Assembly: GCA_045649485.1 (NCBI GenBank)
Contig: JAZRPZ010000117.1
Location: forward strand, 1-64,000
Reading direction: 5' to 3'
Origin: RUG11247 sp045649485
Lineage (GTDB): Bacteria; Bacillota; Clostridia; Christensenellales; Aristaeellaceae
DNA length: 64,000 nt
Shown: in pieces, positions 37,123 to 46,315 of the stretch
Numbering within the stretch: position 1 is the first letter of the stretch
Layout: each line of letters begins with the position of its first letter
Notes under the pieces: model-generated
Seen by the model: the letters and a program-made list of their open reading frames with translations, nothing else
Told to the model about the DNA's origin: nothing
Databases searched by the model: none
Made by a program: the position numbers and the translations under genes

Positions 37123-38358
37123 CTATGCCTCCTTGTTGCCAAGTATATTTTTGAGGAACATGCCCATTTCTTCGCCAAGCCTTTCGGCTTCGCCGGGTAC
37201 TACGGGCAGACGCTTGTACAGGAAAGTGGATTCCAGTGCGGCATATGCGCCGCGGTCGATATCGTCCTTTGTGGGCAGGTATCCCAAAAGTTCTTCAGCG
37301 CAGCCCAGTATAAGCGCGTCCTCATGACCGCAGATGCTGCGGATATCCATGCCGATACGTGTGAATCCCTCAAAGGGCAGCGCCATTACAGGAATGCCGC
37401 CCAGCAGCATATATTTGATGCTTATGCGCTCGATGCTTTCCAGACGGTCGATTTTCTCAAGCATCTCTTCCTGCCATTTAAGCGCGACTATTGCCTGAGG
37501 TACTTCGGGACCGCCGGCACGTTCGACCGCCTGCAGTGCGGCAGAATCTATATCTTCACGGGTGACGGGGGTGAGCCTGAGAGCAAAGGGAGCGGTGCCT
37601 GCGGAAAGAGTGAGCGGCACGTCCTTCTGATTTTTGGAGAAAACCTCTGCAACCAGTCCGGAATATTCGTCAAGGCGCGCATCGGTGGGCTCGTAGGGGT
37701 CAATATCGCCGCATACGCCGTTGAGATATATGCTCTCGAAGCCGTTTTTCTCCATGACGGAGTTGATACCGCCGGAAAGGTCGGCGGATATGGAGGCAAG
37801 CCTGCCGCGGAATACGCCGTGACATGCGCCGCTGACCATGGCGATGGCCTTGCGGGATTCTCTGTTTACGATGAAGCCGCGGATATTTCTGTCTACGGGA
37901 CCGTCTGCAACCGTGCGGTTGTAGATATGGTCGCTTTCGCAGGGCACGCAGCAATGAGTGACCGAAGTCACGGCACACATATCGTCATATGCGGCGCGCA
38001 CAGCTTCGTTTATCATTGCAGGCAGCGTTTCCACGTATTCATCGCATACATAACCACAGCCTTCATGATATTTGATGGCGGGGCCGCAATGGGTATGCAC
38101 GCTTACTATCATAACGTGATCACGGGATATGCCGAGGGTTTCGGCATAATCTGCTGCCTTTTCGCACACGGCTTTGCTGAGACCCAAAAGATCGCAGCTT
38201 ATTATGAGCGTGGTAAGGCCGTCATTTTCGAATATTACCGCACGGGCGTAAAGCGGGTCTGTGACCGTAAGGCCGCGGCGGTTGATGTAATAGCCGAAAC
38301 CGGCAAGCTCGGTGCCGATTGCGGGGGTTATGTCTTTCTTTCCAAATCCGGCGCGCAT
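37123..38358 (-). CDS. Neutral/alkaline ceramidase-like hydrolase
   Basis: The protein has 411 residues. The opening RAGFGKKDITPAIGTELAGFG...LYARAVIFENDG is the signature of the neutral/alkaline non-lysosomal ceramidase N-terminal domain; IVSVHTHCGPAI supplies metal-binding histidines, and YLNGVCGDIDPYE is a second conserved block. It is shorter than eukaryotic ceramidases, lacks their C-terminal domain and has no signal peptide. Many bacterial members in sugar loci are annotated 'hypothetical'; the substrate may not be ceramide. It lies 11 nt after the SIS-domain gene; GGAGG precedes the ATG. Confidence 0.82.
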   Translation of the reverse strand: MRAGFGKKDITPAIGTELAGFGYYINRRGLTVTDPLYARAVIFENDGLTTLIISCDLLGLSKAVCEKAADYAETLGISRDHVMIVSVHTHCGPAIKYHEGCGYVCDEYVETLPAMINEAVRAAYDDMCAVTSVTHCCVPCESDHIYNRTVADGPVDRNIRGFIVNRESRKAIAMVSGACHGVFRGRLASISADLSGGINSVMEKNGFESIYLNGVCGDIDPYEPTDARLDEYSGLVAEVFSKNQKDVPLTLSAGTAPFALRLTPVTREDIDSAALQAVERAGGPEVPQAIVALKWQEEMLEKIDRLESIERISIKYMLLGGIPVMALPFEGFTRIGMDIRSICGHEDALILGCAEELLGYLPTKDDIDRGAYAALESTFLYKRLPVVPGEAERLGEEMGMFLKNILGNKEA

Positions 38359-38369
38359 AATTGCCTCCG

Positions 38370-39107
38370 TTACATAAGTCCGGGGATGATGTCGCGGTAG
38401 CGTTCGATGAGCTTGTCATTCCACTCGTCACCGCCGTCAACATTGCTGGACTTGTAGAATTCGGCATCAAAGCCTTCTTCGAGAGATATTTCCTTTACGC
38501 GGCATACGATTGCCTGCAGTATTGCCGCGCCTACGGCGGTCGAGGTGGGTCCTACCATTGCGCCGTCTTCGAAGCCTACGGAGGCATCGCCCAGCACGCC
38601 GCCGTTATCCAGAACAAGGTCGGCGGTTTCAAAGAGCCTGAGATTAAGGCTGTTGCGGGAAGTAACGGCGCCGGAGTGATTCATGGAAGTGAGCGCTATA
38701 ACATATGCGCCCCTTTCGCGGGCAGCCTTTGCCAGAAGTACGGGCACGGCGTTTCGTCCGGAATTGGATGCGGAAATGAGTACGTCGCCTGCCTTGATGG
38801 GATATTTTTCGAGGAGAATATCTACCCAGTTTTCCTTGCGCTCTTCCAGGGTACTGCCGGCTGCGCTGACGTGCAGCATGAGCTTTTCATCCATGATGGG
38901 GCAAACGCGTACCATGCCGCCTGCGCGGTAGAAGAGTTCCAACGCCAGAAGATGTCCGTGACCGGTGCCGAAGGTGTATATCATGCCGCCGTTTTTCAGG
39001 CTCTCGGCTATGCGGCGGGCAGCTTCTTCCATTGCAGGCTTCTGTGTCTCTGCGGTCTTTGCGATAAGAGCCTTCAGATTATCGAAATATTTGTCTATGG
39101 TATTCAT
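38370..39107 (-). CDS. SIS-domain sugar-phosphate-binding protein (UPF0309 type)
   Basis: The protein has 245 residues with a single SIS domain: YTFGTGHGHLLALELFYRAGG, DVLISASNSGRNAVPVLLAKAARERG (phosphosugar-binding SxSGxT-like loop) and VIALTSMNHSGAVTSRN. SIS proteins isomerise, hydrolyse or sense phosphosugars; this subfamily is related to N-acetylmuramate-6-phosphate etherase-like proteins. The start overlaps the kinase stop by 4 nt, so it probably uses the kinase product. Confidence 0.87.
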   Translation of the reverse strand: MNTIDKYFDNLKALIAKTAETQKPAMEEAARRIAESLKNGGMIYTFGTGHGHLLALELFYRAGGMVRVCPIMDEKLMLHVSAAGSTLEERKENWVDILLEKYPIKAGDVLISASNSGRNAVPVLLAKAARERGAYVIALTSMNHSGAVTSRNSLNLRLFETADLVLDNGGVLGDASVGFEDGAMVGPTSTAVGAAILQAIVCRVKEISLEEGFDAEFYKSSNVDGGDEWNDKLIERYRDIIPGLM

Positions 39108-40066
39108 TTTCTTATCCTCTCATATGATTCTTTCATATTCTTGAGCGCATCTTCGGTGAGGATGCCTCTTTTCTGCATAAGATGGATGACCGCGCCCAGT
39201 TCGGGAGTGTATTCGGGGCTGCATATGACGGCGCCCGGCATGCGGCTGAGCAGTTCCGTTTCAAAGGTTTCCTTTGCCAGGGCGCTGTGGGCGAAGATGC
39301 CGCCGTAGAGACCCGCATGCACAGCTTCGGGAGCTTTTTTGAAAAGCTCCGCAGCCTGATGAGCGATATGGGTCATGTTGCGGCGGATTATTTCCGTACA
39401 GATCTCATCACCGTTTTCGGCTTCGGCGATGACGTAACGTGCGAAGCCTGCCAGCATATCGGGGGTGAAATCGGGAGCGTACAGTTTGTCTATCACGCGG
39501 CGCAGATCATCTGCATCGAAATAATTACAGGCATGCCGGGAGAGAGAAGTGGGTTCTCCGGTGCCTTCATATTCGTTGATCACTGCGATGAGACCCTGCC
39601 TTGCCAATGCATAGCCGCTGCCGGAATCCTCCATGAGATAGCCCCAGCCGCCGCTGATGTACTGATTGCCGCTGCTGTCTGCCAGCATCAGCATTGAACC
39701 GGTGCCGCAGATGGCTATCATGCCGGGTTTTCCGCGGGTGAGTCCCATGAGCGCAGCGTAGGCGTCGGACTGCAGGTCTATCTGCTCTTCGGTAAGCAGA
39801 CCGGTGAATTTGCGTGTGGTCTCAATATCCGCTGCGAAATCCAGCGCCGCGGAGCCAATGCATACGCAGTCGATCGTCATGCCGGTCTTTTCCTGAATTT
39901 CGCGGACTATGCTCTCTATACGCAGCCGCACCTTTTCCGTACCTACGTTATTGAAATTGAGCCCTTCGCCGTAAGCGACCGCCACCGCGTTGCCGTCGGG
40001 CAATACTGCCACCGCTGTGGAATGGGTAGCGCCGCCGTCGATGCCTATAAGCAGCCCGTTGTTCAT
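39104..40066 (-). CDS. BadF/BcrA-type kinase, probable N-acetylglucosamine (amino sugar) kinase
   Basis: The protein has 320 residues of the ASKHA fold: LIGIDGGATHSTAVAVLPDG (phosphate 1), LQSDAYAALMGLTRGKPGMIAICGTGSMLM and SGGWGYLMEDSGSGYALARQGL, the last typical of the GlcNAc kinase branch of the BadF/BadG family. It would phosphorylate an amino sugar with ATP. It heads a four-gene minus-strand operon with the SIS, ceramidase-like and C39-like genes; AGGAGG lies before the ATG. The gap to the divergent M20 gene (173 bp) should hold both promoters. Confidence 0.87.
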   Translation of the reverse strand: MNNGLLIGIDGGATHSTAVAVLPDGNAVAVAYGEGLNFNNVGTEKVRLRIESIVREIQEKTGMTIDCVCIGSAALDFAADIETTRKFTGLLTEEQIDLQSDAYAALMGLTRGKPGMIAICGTGSMLMLADSSGNQYISGGWGYLMEDSGSGYALARQGLIAVINEYEGTGEPTSLSRHACNYFDADDLRRVIDKLYAPDFTPDMLAGFARYVIAEAENGDEICTEIIRRNMTHIAHQAAELFKKAPEAVHAGLYGGIFAHSALAKETFETELLSRMPGAVICSPEYTPELGAVIHLMQKRGILTEDALKNMKESYERIRK

Positions 40067-40239
40067 GGGAAAGACCTCCTGTGGAATTGCGTTTGTATTA
40101 AGATTCGATGTAATGCGTCTATTTCCTTTGTTTTGAAAGTGCGTTTGGAAAATGTATTCAATGAATATGAGGCGGTGAAGGAATTGAGTGTCTCTGCAGA
40201 GAATAATTACAAAAACATACCTGAAAAGGGGAAGTAAAA

Positions 40240-41418
40240 ATGGATCACAACTGTGTGAATATAGACAATGAATATCTGGTATCGCTGCGCAGAGAACTGC
40301 ATATGTATCCCGAACTTCGATGGGAGCTTCCCCGTACCGCGGCGCTGGTAAAGCGCGAACTGGATAAAATGGGCGTGGAATATGAGGCGGATGTTTACGG
40401 CCCCAATACCATCGTCGCCACCATTAATCCCGAAAAGACGGATTTCACCATCGGCATCCGCGCCGATATGGATGCACTGCCCATTCAGGAGAATAATTTC
40501 GACAGACCCTACAGGTCCAGAACAGACGGCGTGATGCATGCCTGCGGACATGATGCCCACACTGCAATGCTCATAGGCACTGCAAAGGCGCTGAATGAGA
40601 TACGCGATAAAATAGCCTGCCGTGTAAAGCTGCTTTTCCAGCCCTGCGAGGAAGCACGTCCCAGCGGCGCGAAGACAATGTGCGAGCACGGAGTTATGAA
40701 GGACATAGACTGCATCATAATGTGCCACGTGAACTGTGTGGACGATGTGCACGTCATCTCCTCCAATCCCGGCGCCACGAATTCTTCTTCCGTGGCCTTC
40801 AAGATAACTCTTGAAGGCAAGGCAGTGCACGTTGCCACTCCCCATGCGGGTGTAGATGCGCTGGCTGCGGGCGTGAGGATATATAATGATATTCAGATGC
40901 TCATTTCCCGCGAGGTAGACCCCTTTGACACCTGTGTAATGAGCGTTACCAAAATGCATGCGGGCGAGACCGTGGCCGCAAACGCCGATAAGTGCGTCAT
41001 GGAAGGTTCCCTGCGCTGCTTCAAGGACAGCACCATGCAGTGGGCGCAGGCAAGGCTTGAGGAGACAGTAAAGCTGAACGCGGAGATATCCCGCACCCCC
41101 TGGAAACTGGAATGGTCGGGCGAGCCTTTGCCCGCAGCTATCAACAGCGCCAAAATGTATGCCGCATTCCTGCCCTCCGCACAGAAGGTAGTGGGCGAGG
41201 AAAGGGTTATAATACTGCCGCCCTCTCCCGGCGCAGAGGACTTTGCCTACTATGAGAAGGAAAAGCCCGGTCTGCTTTTCGGTCTGGGTCTCAGAAACGA
41301 AGCAAAGCAGGCCTGCTATCCCGCCCACAACAAGGATTGGGATATAGACGAAGACGGTCTGCAGACAGGCGTAAAGACATTCGTGCAGTTTGTATTGGAC
41401 AACATGAACGGAATATAA
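40240..41418 (+). CDS. M20 family amidohydrolase/peptidase
   Basis: The protein has 392 residues of the M20D type (hippurate hydrolase, N-acyl-amino-acid amidohydrolase). Metal ligands: GIRADMDALPI, HACGHDAHTAML, LLFQPCEEARPSGAK and the final His in CYPAHNKDWDIDEDGL; the dimerisation domain is about residues 180-295. It removes acyl groups from N-acyl amino acids or related amides. AAAGGGGAAG precedes the ATG. It is divergent from the amino-sugar kinase operon and convergent with the rhamnose transporter. The acyl substrate cannot be read from the sequence. Confidence 0.9.
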   Translation: MDHNCVNIDNEYLVSLRRELHMYPELRWELPRTAALVKRELDKMGVEYEADVYGPNTIVATINPEKTDFTIGIRADMDALPIQENNFDRPYRSRTDGVMHACGHDAHTAMLIGTAKALNEIRDKIACRVKLLFQPCEEARPSGAKTMCEHGVMKDIDCIIMCHVNCVDDVHVISSNPGATNSSSVAFKITLEGKAVHVATPHAGVDALAAGVRIYNDIQMLISREVDPFDTCVMSVTKMHAGETVAANADKCVMEGSLRCFKDSTMQWAQARLEETVKLNAEISRTPWKLEWSGEPLPAAINSAKMYAAFLPSAQKVVGEERVIILPPSPGAEDFAYYEKEKPGLLFGLGLRNEAKQACYPAHNKDWDIDEDGLQTGVKTFVQFVLDNMNGI

Positions 41419-41425
41419 AAAGAAC

Positions 41426-41460
41426 GCGGCCTCCGTGCGGAAGCACGGAGGCCGCTCTTT
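41426..41460. terminator. Bidirectional terminator between M20 gene and ABC transporter
   Basis: 13-bp perfect stem GCGGCCTCCGTGC/GCACGGAGGCCGC with GGAA loop; T-tracts on both strands. Confidence 0.88.
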
Positions 41461-41502
41461 AACTGTTTAAGCGTTTAGTCAATTAAGCCTGAAGCTTACT
41501 GA

Positions 41503-42510
41503 TTAATAAACGTCCTTCCAGTCAGCGATGTTGTCAGCGTTGAAGTAGTAGGGATCACCAACGATAGCGAAGGGATTGCCTGCGCCGTCGTCCATGATGG
41601 TGATGGTGCCCAGACGGCCGGCCTCGAAGGTCTCGCCGATCTCGCCCTTGATTTCGCCCTTAACCATGCCAACGCAGGCATAAGCAGCGCAGTAGCCCAT
41701 GTCGATGGGGTTCCACAGGAACATGCCTTCGCAAACGCCGGCGGTGATGTAGTCGGCCATTTCAGAGGGCAGGCCCAGACCGGTCAGCTTGATAACGCCG
41801 GTGAGGCCGTTGTCCTGGATGCAGGTTGCGGCAGCAGCGATGCCAACGGTGGTGGGGGAGATAACGCCCTTCAGATCGGGATAGGAGTCGATCAGACCCT
41901 GCATTTCCTGATAGGACTTATCGGTCAGGTCGTCGCCGTAAACGATGGTGACCAGCTCGATGCCTGCATATTCGGGCTTCTCGAATTCCTTCTTCATGTA
42001 CTCGATCCAGGTGTTCTGGTTGTCCATGGTTGCACCTGCGGACAGGATAGCGATCTGGCCTTCGCCGCCGATCTGCCTGGAGATTTCTTCAGCCTGTACG
42101 CGGCCGATGTTCTCGGCGATGGAGGGATCGATGTTCAGGTTGCGGCCTTCGGGATTAACTGCGGAGTCGAAGGAAACAACGATGATGCCCTGCTCCATAG
42201 CGGTCTGCAGAACAGAAACAACGCCGGAAGCATCGTTGGCGGAGATTGCGATTGCGTCTACGCCGGTCTGGATGTAGCCTTCGATGATCTGGATCTGACC
42301 TTCGTTGGAAGAATCAGCGGGGCCATTGTGCTCGAACTCGAAGCCGAGTTCGCCCTGTGCTTCTTCAAAGCCGCGTACTGCTGCATCGAAGAAGGGGTTG
42401 CCGGTCTGCTTGTAAACGACGCCGATCTTAATGGTGTCGCCTTCTGCCATAGCGGGTACCATAGTCAGTACGAGCATCAGGGCCAGGATCAGGGTAATGA
42501 GTTTACGCAT
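41503..42510 (-). CDS. rhaS: Sugar ABC transporter substrate-binding protein, RhaS/LsrB type
   Basis: The protein has 335 residues. Signal peptide ending VPAMA-EGD; there is no lipobox Cys. The mature protein is a type I periplasmic-binding fold: IKIGVVYKQTGNPFFDAAVRGFEEAQ, GVDAIAISANDASGVVSVLQTAMEQGIIVVSFDSAV (rhamnose/AI-2 branch) and VYGDDLTDKSYQEMQGLI. It delivers a sugar to the permeases encoded upstream; order ATPase-permease-permease-binding protein matches rhaT-rhaP-rhaQ-rhaS. Rhamnose is favoured by the nearby GH78 gene; AI-2 is the main alternative. AAGGAGG lies before the ATG. Confidence 0.85.
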   Translation of the reverse strand: MRKLITLILALMLVLTMVPAMAEGDTIKIGVVYKQTGNPFFDAAVRGFEEAQGELGFEFEHNGPADSSNEGQIQIIEGYIQTGVDAIAISANDASGVVSVLQTAMEQGIIVVSFDSAVNPEGRNLNIDPSIAENIGRVQAEEISRQIGGEGQIAILSAGATMDNQNTWIEYMKKEFEKPEYAGIELVTIVYGDDLTDKSYQEMQGLIDSYPDLKGVISPTTVGIAAAATCIQDNGLTGVIKLTGLGLPSEMADYITAGVCEGMFLWNPIDMGYCAAYACVGMVKGEIKGEIGETFEAGRLGTITIMDDGAGNPFAIVGDPYYFNADNIADWKDVY

Positions 42511-42577
42511 GAGGTTGTCCTCCTTTTCTATTTCTACAGGTTTACACCTGCAGGGTTCGGGGTGATGGCGTATGTTC

Positions 42578-43597
42578 TCATCGGGGAGTAGACATACGCT
42601 GGCGGGCTATCTGGCGGCGCTGCTTGATCATTCCTGCGATGTTGGGCAGCAGTACGACCGCGATGAGCAGCACGCCGATGGCGAGGTTGAGTATGAACGC
42701 ATCGTTGTATGCGATCATAAGGCCGTTCTTAAGGCAGGTCATGAGGATGAGCGCCAGCAGCACGCCGATGACGCTGCCCTTGCCGCCTGCGGTGGAAGCG
42801 CCGCCCAGTACGGCAATGGCAATGGCCTGCATCTCATAGCCGGTACCGATGGTGTACTTGACAGAACCGGTACGGGAAGCGAGGAACAGACCGCCTACTG
42901 CAGCCAGCAGACCGTTGAGACCGAACAGCACGACCTTGGTGCGGTCGGTACGCAGGCCGGAATAGTAAGAGGTGGTGATGTTGGTGCCGGTGGCAAATAT
43001 GCGGCGGCCGGAGGTGGTGTGATGCATCCAGATATAAAAGATGGGGAACACCGCCAGCAGGCACAGCAGCATTATCGGAATGCCGAGGGTGGTATCACCG
43101 ATCATAACTTCGATCTTGCCGTAGCCCAGATCCTTACTGAACCAGGAGGGGAAGCTGCCCGCAGACTGGTCCTTGAGGATTATGTAGGCAATACCGCGGT
43201 AGATGGTCTGTGTGGCAAGGGTGATTATCATGGGGAACAGTTCCTTGAACTTAACCACCAGCAGACCGTTTATGATACCGCACACAACGCCGATGATCAG
43301 CGCCAGTACGATGGCAAGCCAGAAGGGTATGCCTTCACCTGCTTTGTAGGTAACGGACATTACGGTTACGGAAAGCGCGGCGGTGGAGGCGACGGAGATG
43401 TCGATATCACCAAGTATGAGTATCAGCATCGCGCCCAGTGCCATGAAGCCTACGTCTACCATGTAAACGCGGGTCTGGTCAAGCAGCTTGGGGAAGGTGT
43501 AATACTCGGGCTGGATGTTGTTGAAGAACAGGTACGAAGCGATTATCAGGATAGCCAGCAGCCATTCCCAGCGGAGGAAGAATTTTTTGATGTTCAT
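42578..43597 (-). CDS. rhaQ: Sugar ABC transporter permease, RhaQ type
   Basis: The protein has 339 residues with 8-10 predicted helices of the BPD_transp_2 (AraH/RhaQ/LsrD) family. Signatures: LGAMLILILGDIDISVASTAALSVTVM, LVVKFKELFPMIITLATQTIYRGIAYIIL and AIAVLGGASTAGGKGSVIGVLLALI. Its ATG overlaps the upstream permease stop (TAATG), so the two half-permeases are translationally coupled and form a heterodimer. Confidence 0.87.
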   Translation of the reverse strand: MNIKKFFLRWEWLLAILIIASYLFFNNIQPEYYTFPKLLDQTRVYMVDVGFMALGAMLILILGDIDISVASTAALSVTVMSVTYKAGEGIPFWLAIVLALIIGVVCGIINGLLVVKFKELFPMIITLATQTIYRGIAYIILKDQSAGSFPSWFSKDLGYGKIEVMIGDTTLGIPIMLLCLLAVFPIFYIWMHHTTSGRRIFATGTNITTSYYSGLRTDRTKVVLFGLNGLLAAVGGLFLASRTGSVKYTIGTGYEMQAIAIAVLGGASTAGGKGSVIGVLLALILMTCLKNGLMIAYNDAFILNLAIGVLLIAVVLLPNIAGMIKQRRQIARQRMSTPR

Positions 43598-44682
43598 TAA
43601 ATATTCCTCCTTCTCAGATTCTGCTTGATCATCGCGCGCTGCATGAGTACGTTTGCAACGACGGCGATAAGTATGAGGGCGCCCTGAATGAGCTTCTTCC
43701 AGAATTCGGCGCTGCCGGTGAGCTTCAGCATGGGCAGACCGTTGTTGATAACACCGATGACCAGTGCTCCCAGCAGTACGCCCTGTACCTTGCCGGAGCC
43801 GCCGGTTACGGAAACGCCGCCGATAACGCAGGAGGCGATTACGTACATCTCATAGCCGGTCTTCAGGTCCTGAGTGACCTTGGTATCGTGGGATGCGAAC
43901 ATCAGACCTGCAAGACCTGCCACAGCGCCCATAATTACATGAGCGAGCAGGATGGAGCGCTTGGTCTTGATGCCGCGCATTTCGGCGGCTTCAAGATTGG
44001 AGCCTACCGCGTACATATGGCGTCCGGTGCGGAAATATGTCAGGAAGACATACAAGAGTATAAGCACTATCAGCATTATCCACGTTTTGGAATTTATGCC
44101 CAGGAATTCCTGCCTTGTGAACTGTACGAAGGCATCGGACATATCCTTTTTGTAGACTGCCTTTGCATCGGATACGATGTGAGTCACACCGTAGAGCACA
44201 TACTGCATGCCCAGCGTGGTAACGATGGGAAGAACGTTGCCGTAGGAGATTATGGCGCCGTTTACAAGTCCGCACAGCGCGCCGACGCCTATGCCGATGA
44301 GTATCAGCCAGATAAGCGGGATGCTGTCCTTGTAGGTCACTACGCGCTCGACACCGTCGATTATTTCGGTGACCTGGGTCTGTGTCAGCGCGTCTCGCAT
44401 CACGATACCGCTGACCATTGCGGATAGGGCCATTATACCGCCGATGGATATGTCGATGGAACCTACCAGCATAACGCACAGCATGCCGACGGCCAGTATC
44501 GCCATAACGGCGGTGTCTTCAACGATGAAGAGCATCTTTTCGCCGGTGAAGAACAGCGGGTTGACTATACTTACAACGGCGACCAGGAGAGCAATTATTC
44601 CGATAAGCCCCAGTTCACGGTATTTGATAAACACCGCGTACCACGGCATCTTTCCGTTTTTCGTGTTCTGCACTTTTGTCAC
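43597..44682 (-). CDS. rhaP: Sugar ABC transporter permease, RhaP type
   Basis: The protein has 361 residues of the same permease family. Signatures: AVGMLCVMLVGSIDISIGGIMALSAMVSG, SYGNVLPIVTTLGMQYVLYGVTHIV and GGVSVTGGSGKVQGVLLGALVIGVINNGL. A GTG start at 44682 or a second GTG three codons on both fit the GGGGGA site. An insert of charged residues (TQVTEIIDGVERVVTYKDS) after the third helix is also seen in other members. It lies 6 nt after the ATPase gene. Confidence 0.87.
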   Translation of the reverse strand: MTKVQNTKNGKMPWYAVFIKYRELGLIGIIALLVAVVSIVNPLFFTGEKMLFIVEDTAVMAILAVGMLCVMLVGSIDISIGGIMALSAMVSGIVMRDALTQTQVTEIIDGVERVVTYKDSIPLIWLILIGIGVGALCGLVNGAIISYGNVLPIVTTLGMQYVLYGVTHIVSDAKAVYKKDMSDAFVQFTRQEFLGINSKTWIMLIVLILLYVFLTYFRTGRHMYAVGSNLEAAEMRGIKTKRSILLAHVIMGAVAGLAGLMFASHDTKVTQDLKTGYEMYVIASCVIGGVSVTGGSGKVQGVLLGALVIGVINNGLPMLKLTGSAEFWKKLIQGALILIAVVANVLMQRAMIKQNLRRRNI

Positions 44683-44688
44683 TCCCCC

Positions 44689-46188
44689 TTATGCCTTTTT
44701 CTCAACGGGCATGCCCGCTGCAAGCACGTTTTCCTGAGTCGCTTCGGCCTTGGGAATCACGGTGGAAACACGGCCTTCACGCATGACCACGATGTTGTCC
44801 GACATGTTGATGACTTCGGGCAATTCGGAGGATATCATCAGTATTCCGAAGCCCTGTGCGGCCAGCTCGCACATAATCTCGTATATCTGTGCTTTACTGC
44901 CTACGTCAACACCCTTTGTGGGTTCGTCCAGAATGACTATCTTCATGCCGCCGGAGAGAAGCTTTGAAACAACTACCTTCTGCTGGTTGCCGCCGGAAAG
45001 AGATGCGGCGGTATCGTCGATGGTAGGCGCTTTTATCTTGATAAGGTCTTTGTAGTGCTGACCTTCGGTGCGTTCCTTTTTGTCGCTTATAAGGCCAAGA
45101 CTTGCAAAGCGGTCAAGCGAAGGAAGGGTGATGTTGCGGCCGATGGACCAGGGCAGCAGCAGACCCTGCTTCTGTCTGTCCTCGGGCAAAAGACCTATGC
45201 CCTTCTTGCGGGCATCGTTGGGGGATTTTATCTTTACGGGGTTTCCGTTGAGATAAATCGTGCCGGAGGTGAGTTTGGTGATGCCGCAGATGGCTTCGAC
45301 CACCTCGGTGCGGCCTGCGCCGACAAGACCGGTAAGACCCAGTATCTCGCCTGCATGCAGGGTAAAGCTTACATCGGCAAAGTAGCCGGTGCGGGTAAGC
45401 TTTTCCACCCTGAGCAGCTCTTCGCCTATGGGTGCTTCCTTATGGGGGAAGTACTGGTCTATGGAACGTCCGACCATGTGCTTTACAAGGTCGGTCTCGG
45501 TAACTTCGTTTACGCCCCACGTGCCGATATACTGCGCGTCTCTGAATACGGTAACGCGGTCGGCAAGAGAATACATATCTTCGAAACGGTGGGAGATAAG
45601 GATTATGGAAATGCCCCTGTCACGCAGGCTGCGGGCGATGGTGTAGAGCTCTTCCGATTCGCGGCGGGAAAGCGCGGCGGTGGGCTCATCCATTATCAGT
45701 ATGCGCATGTCCTGCGAAAGTGCCTTTGCTATTTCGACAAGCTGCTGCTGGGCAACGGACAGCATGCCCATACGCTCGGTGGGATTTATGTCGCTGCCGA
45801 GGGATTTAAGCAGTTTTCGGGCCTCTTCGTTGGTCTGCCTCCAGCGGATACTGCGCGCCTTGGAGAGCTTCTCATGACCCATGAATATGTTTTCGGCAAC
45901 GGTCAGATCGGGATATGCTGCCAGATGCTGGTATATTGCTGCAATGCCATGAGTGGCGGCAACCAGCGGGTCGGGCATCTTTACGGACTTGCCGTCAAGG
46001 ATGATATCGCCGCCGTCGGGCTGATGCACGCCGGTAAGCACCTTAATGAAGGTGGACTTGCCCGCGCCGTTTTCACCCATCAGCGCATGGATCTCGCCCT
46101 TTTTCAGATTGAAGCTTACTTCGTCCAGCGCCTTTACGCCGGGGAATATCTTCGTTATATTCTTCATTTCGAGCAAATATTCTGACAT
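44689..46188 (-). CDS. rhaT: Sugar ABC transporter ATPase with two nucleotide-binding domains, RhaT/RbsA type
   Basis: The protein has 499 residues with two fused ATPase domains. N-domain: Walker A GENGAGKST, signature LSVAQQQ, Walker B ILIMDEPTAALS. C-domain: degenerate Walker A GLVGAGRTE, signature LSGGNQQ, Walker B IVILDEPTKGVD. This is the RbsA/AraG/RhaT layout. It powers uptake with the two downstream permeases. It is the first gene of the operon, with GGAGGTTTCGCA before the ATG. Confidence 0.92.
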   Translation of the reverse strand: MSEYLLEMKNITKIFPGVKALDEVSFNLKKGEIHALMGENGAGKSTFIKVLTGVHQPDGGDIILDGKSVKMPDPLVAATHGIAAIYQHLAAYPDLTVAENIFMGHEKLSKARSIRWRQTNEEARKLLKSLGSDINPTERMGMLSVAQQQLVEIAKALSQDMRILIMDEPTAALSRRESEELYTIARSLRDRGISIILISHRFEDMYSLADRVTVFRDAQYIGTWGVNEVTETDLVKHMVGRSIDQYFPHKEAPIGEELLRVEKLTRTGYFADVSFTLHAGEILGLTGLVGAGRTEVVEAICGITKLTSGTIYLNGNPVKIKSPNDARKKGIGLLPEDRQKQGLLLPWSIGRNITLPSLDRFASLGLISDKKERTEGQHYKDLIKIKAPTIDDTAASLSGGNQQKVVVSKLLSGGMKIVILDEPTKGVDVGSKAQIYEIMCELAAQGFGILMISSELPEVINMSDNIVVMREGRVSTVIPKAEATQENVLAAGMPVEKKA

Positions 46189-46274
46189 TGCGAAACCTCC
46201 AGATAAGAGTTCGTTATTGTAATTTTAACATATATTTGCACAAAGTCAATATGACCATTAAGAACAACAAACAA

Positions 46275-46303
46275 AAACCACGGATTTTTTATATCCGCGG
46301 TTT
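46275..46303 (-). terminator. Terminator of the VOC gene
   Basis: 11-bp stem AAACCACGGAT/ATCCGCGGTTT (one wobble) 12 nt after the VOC stop, with T residues following on the minus strand. Confidence 0.7.
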
Positions 46304-46315
46304 CTGAAGTATAAT

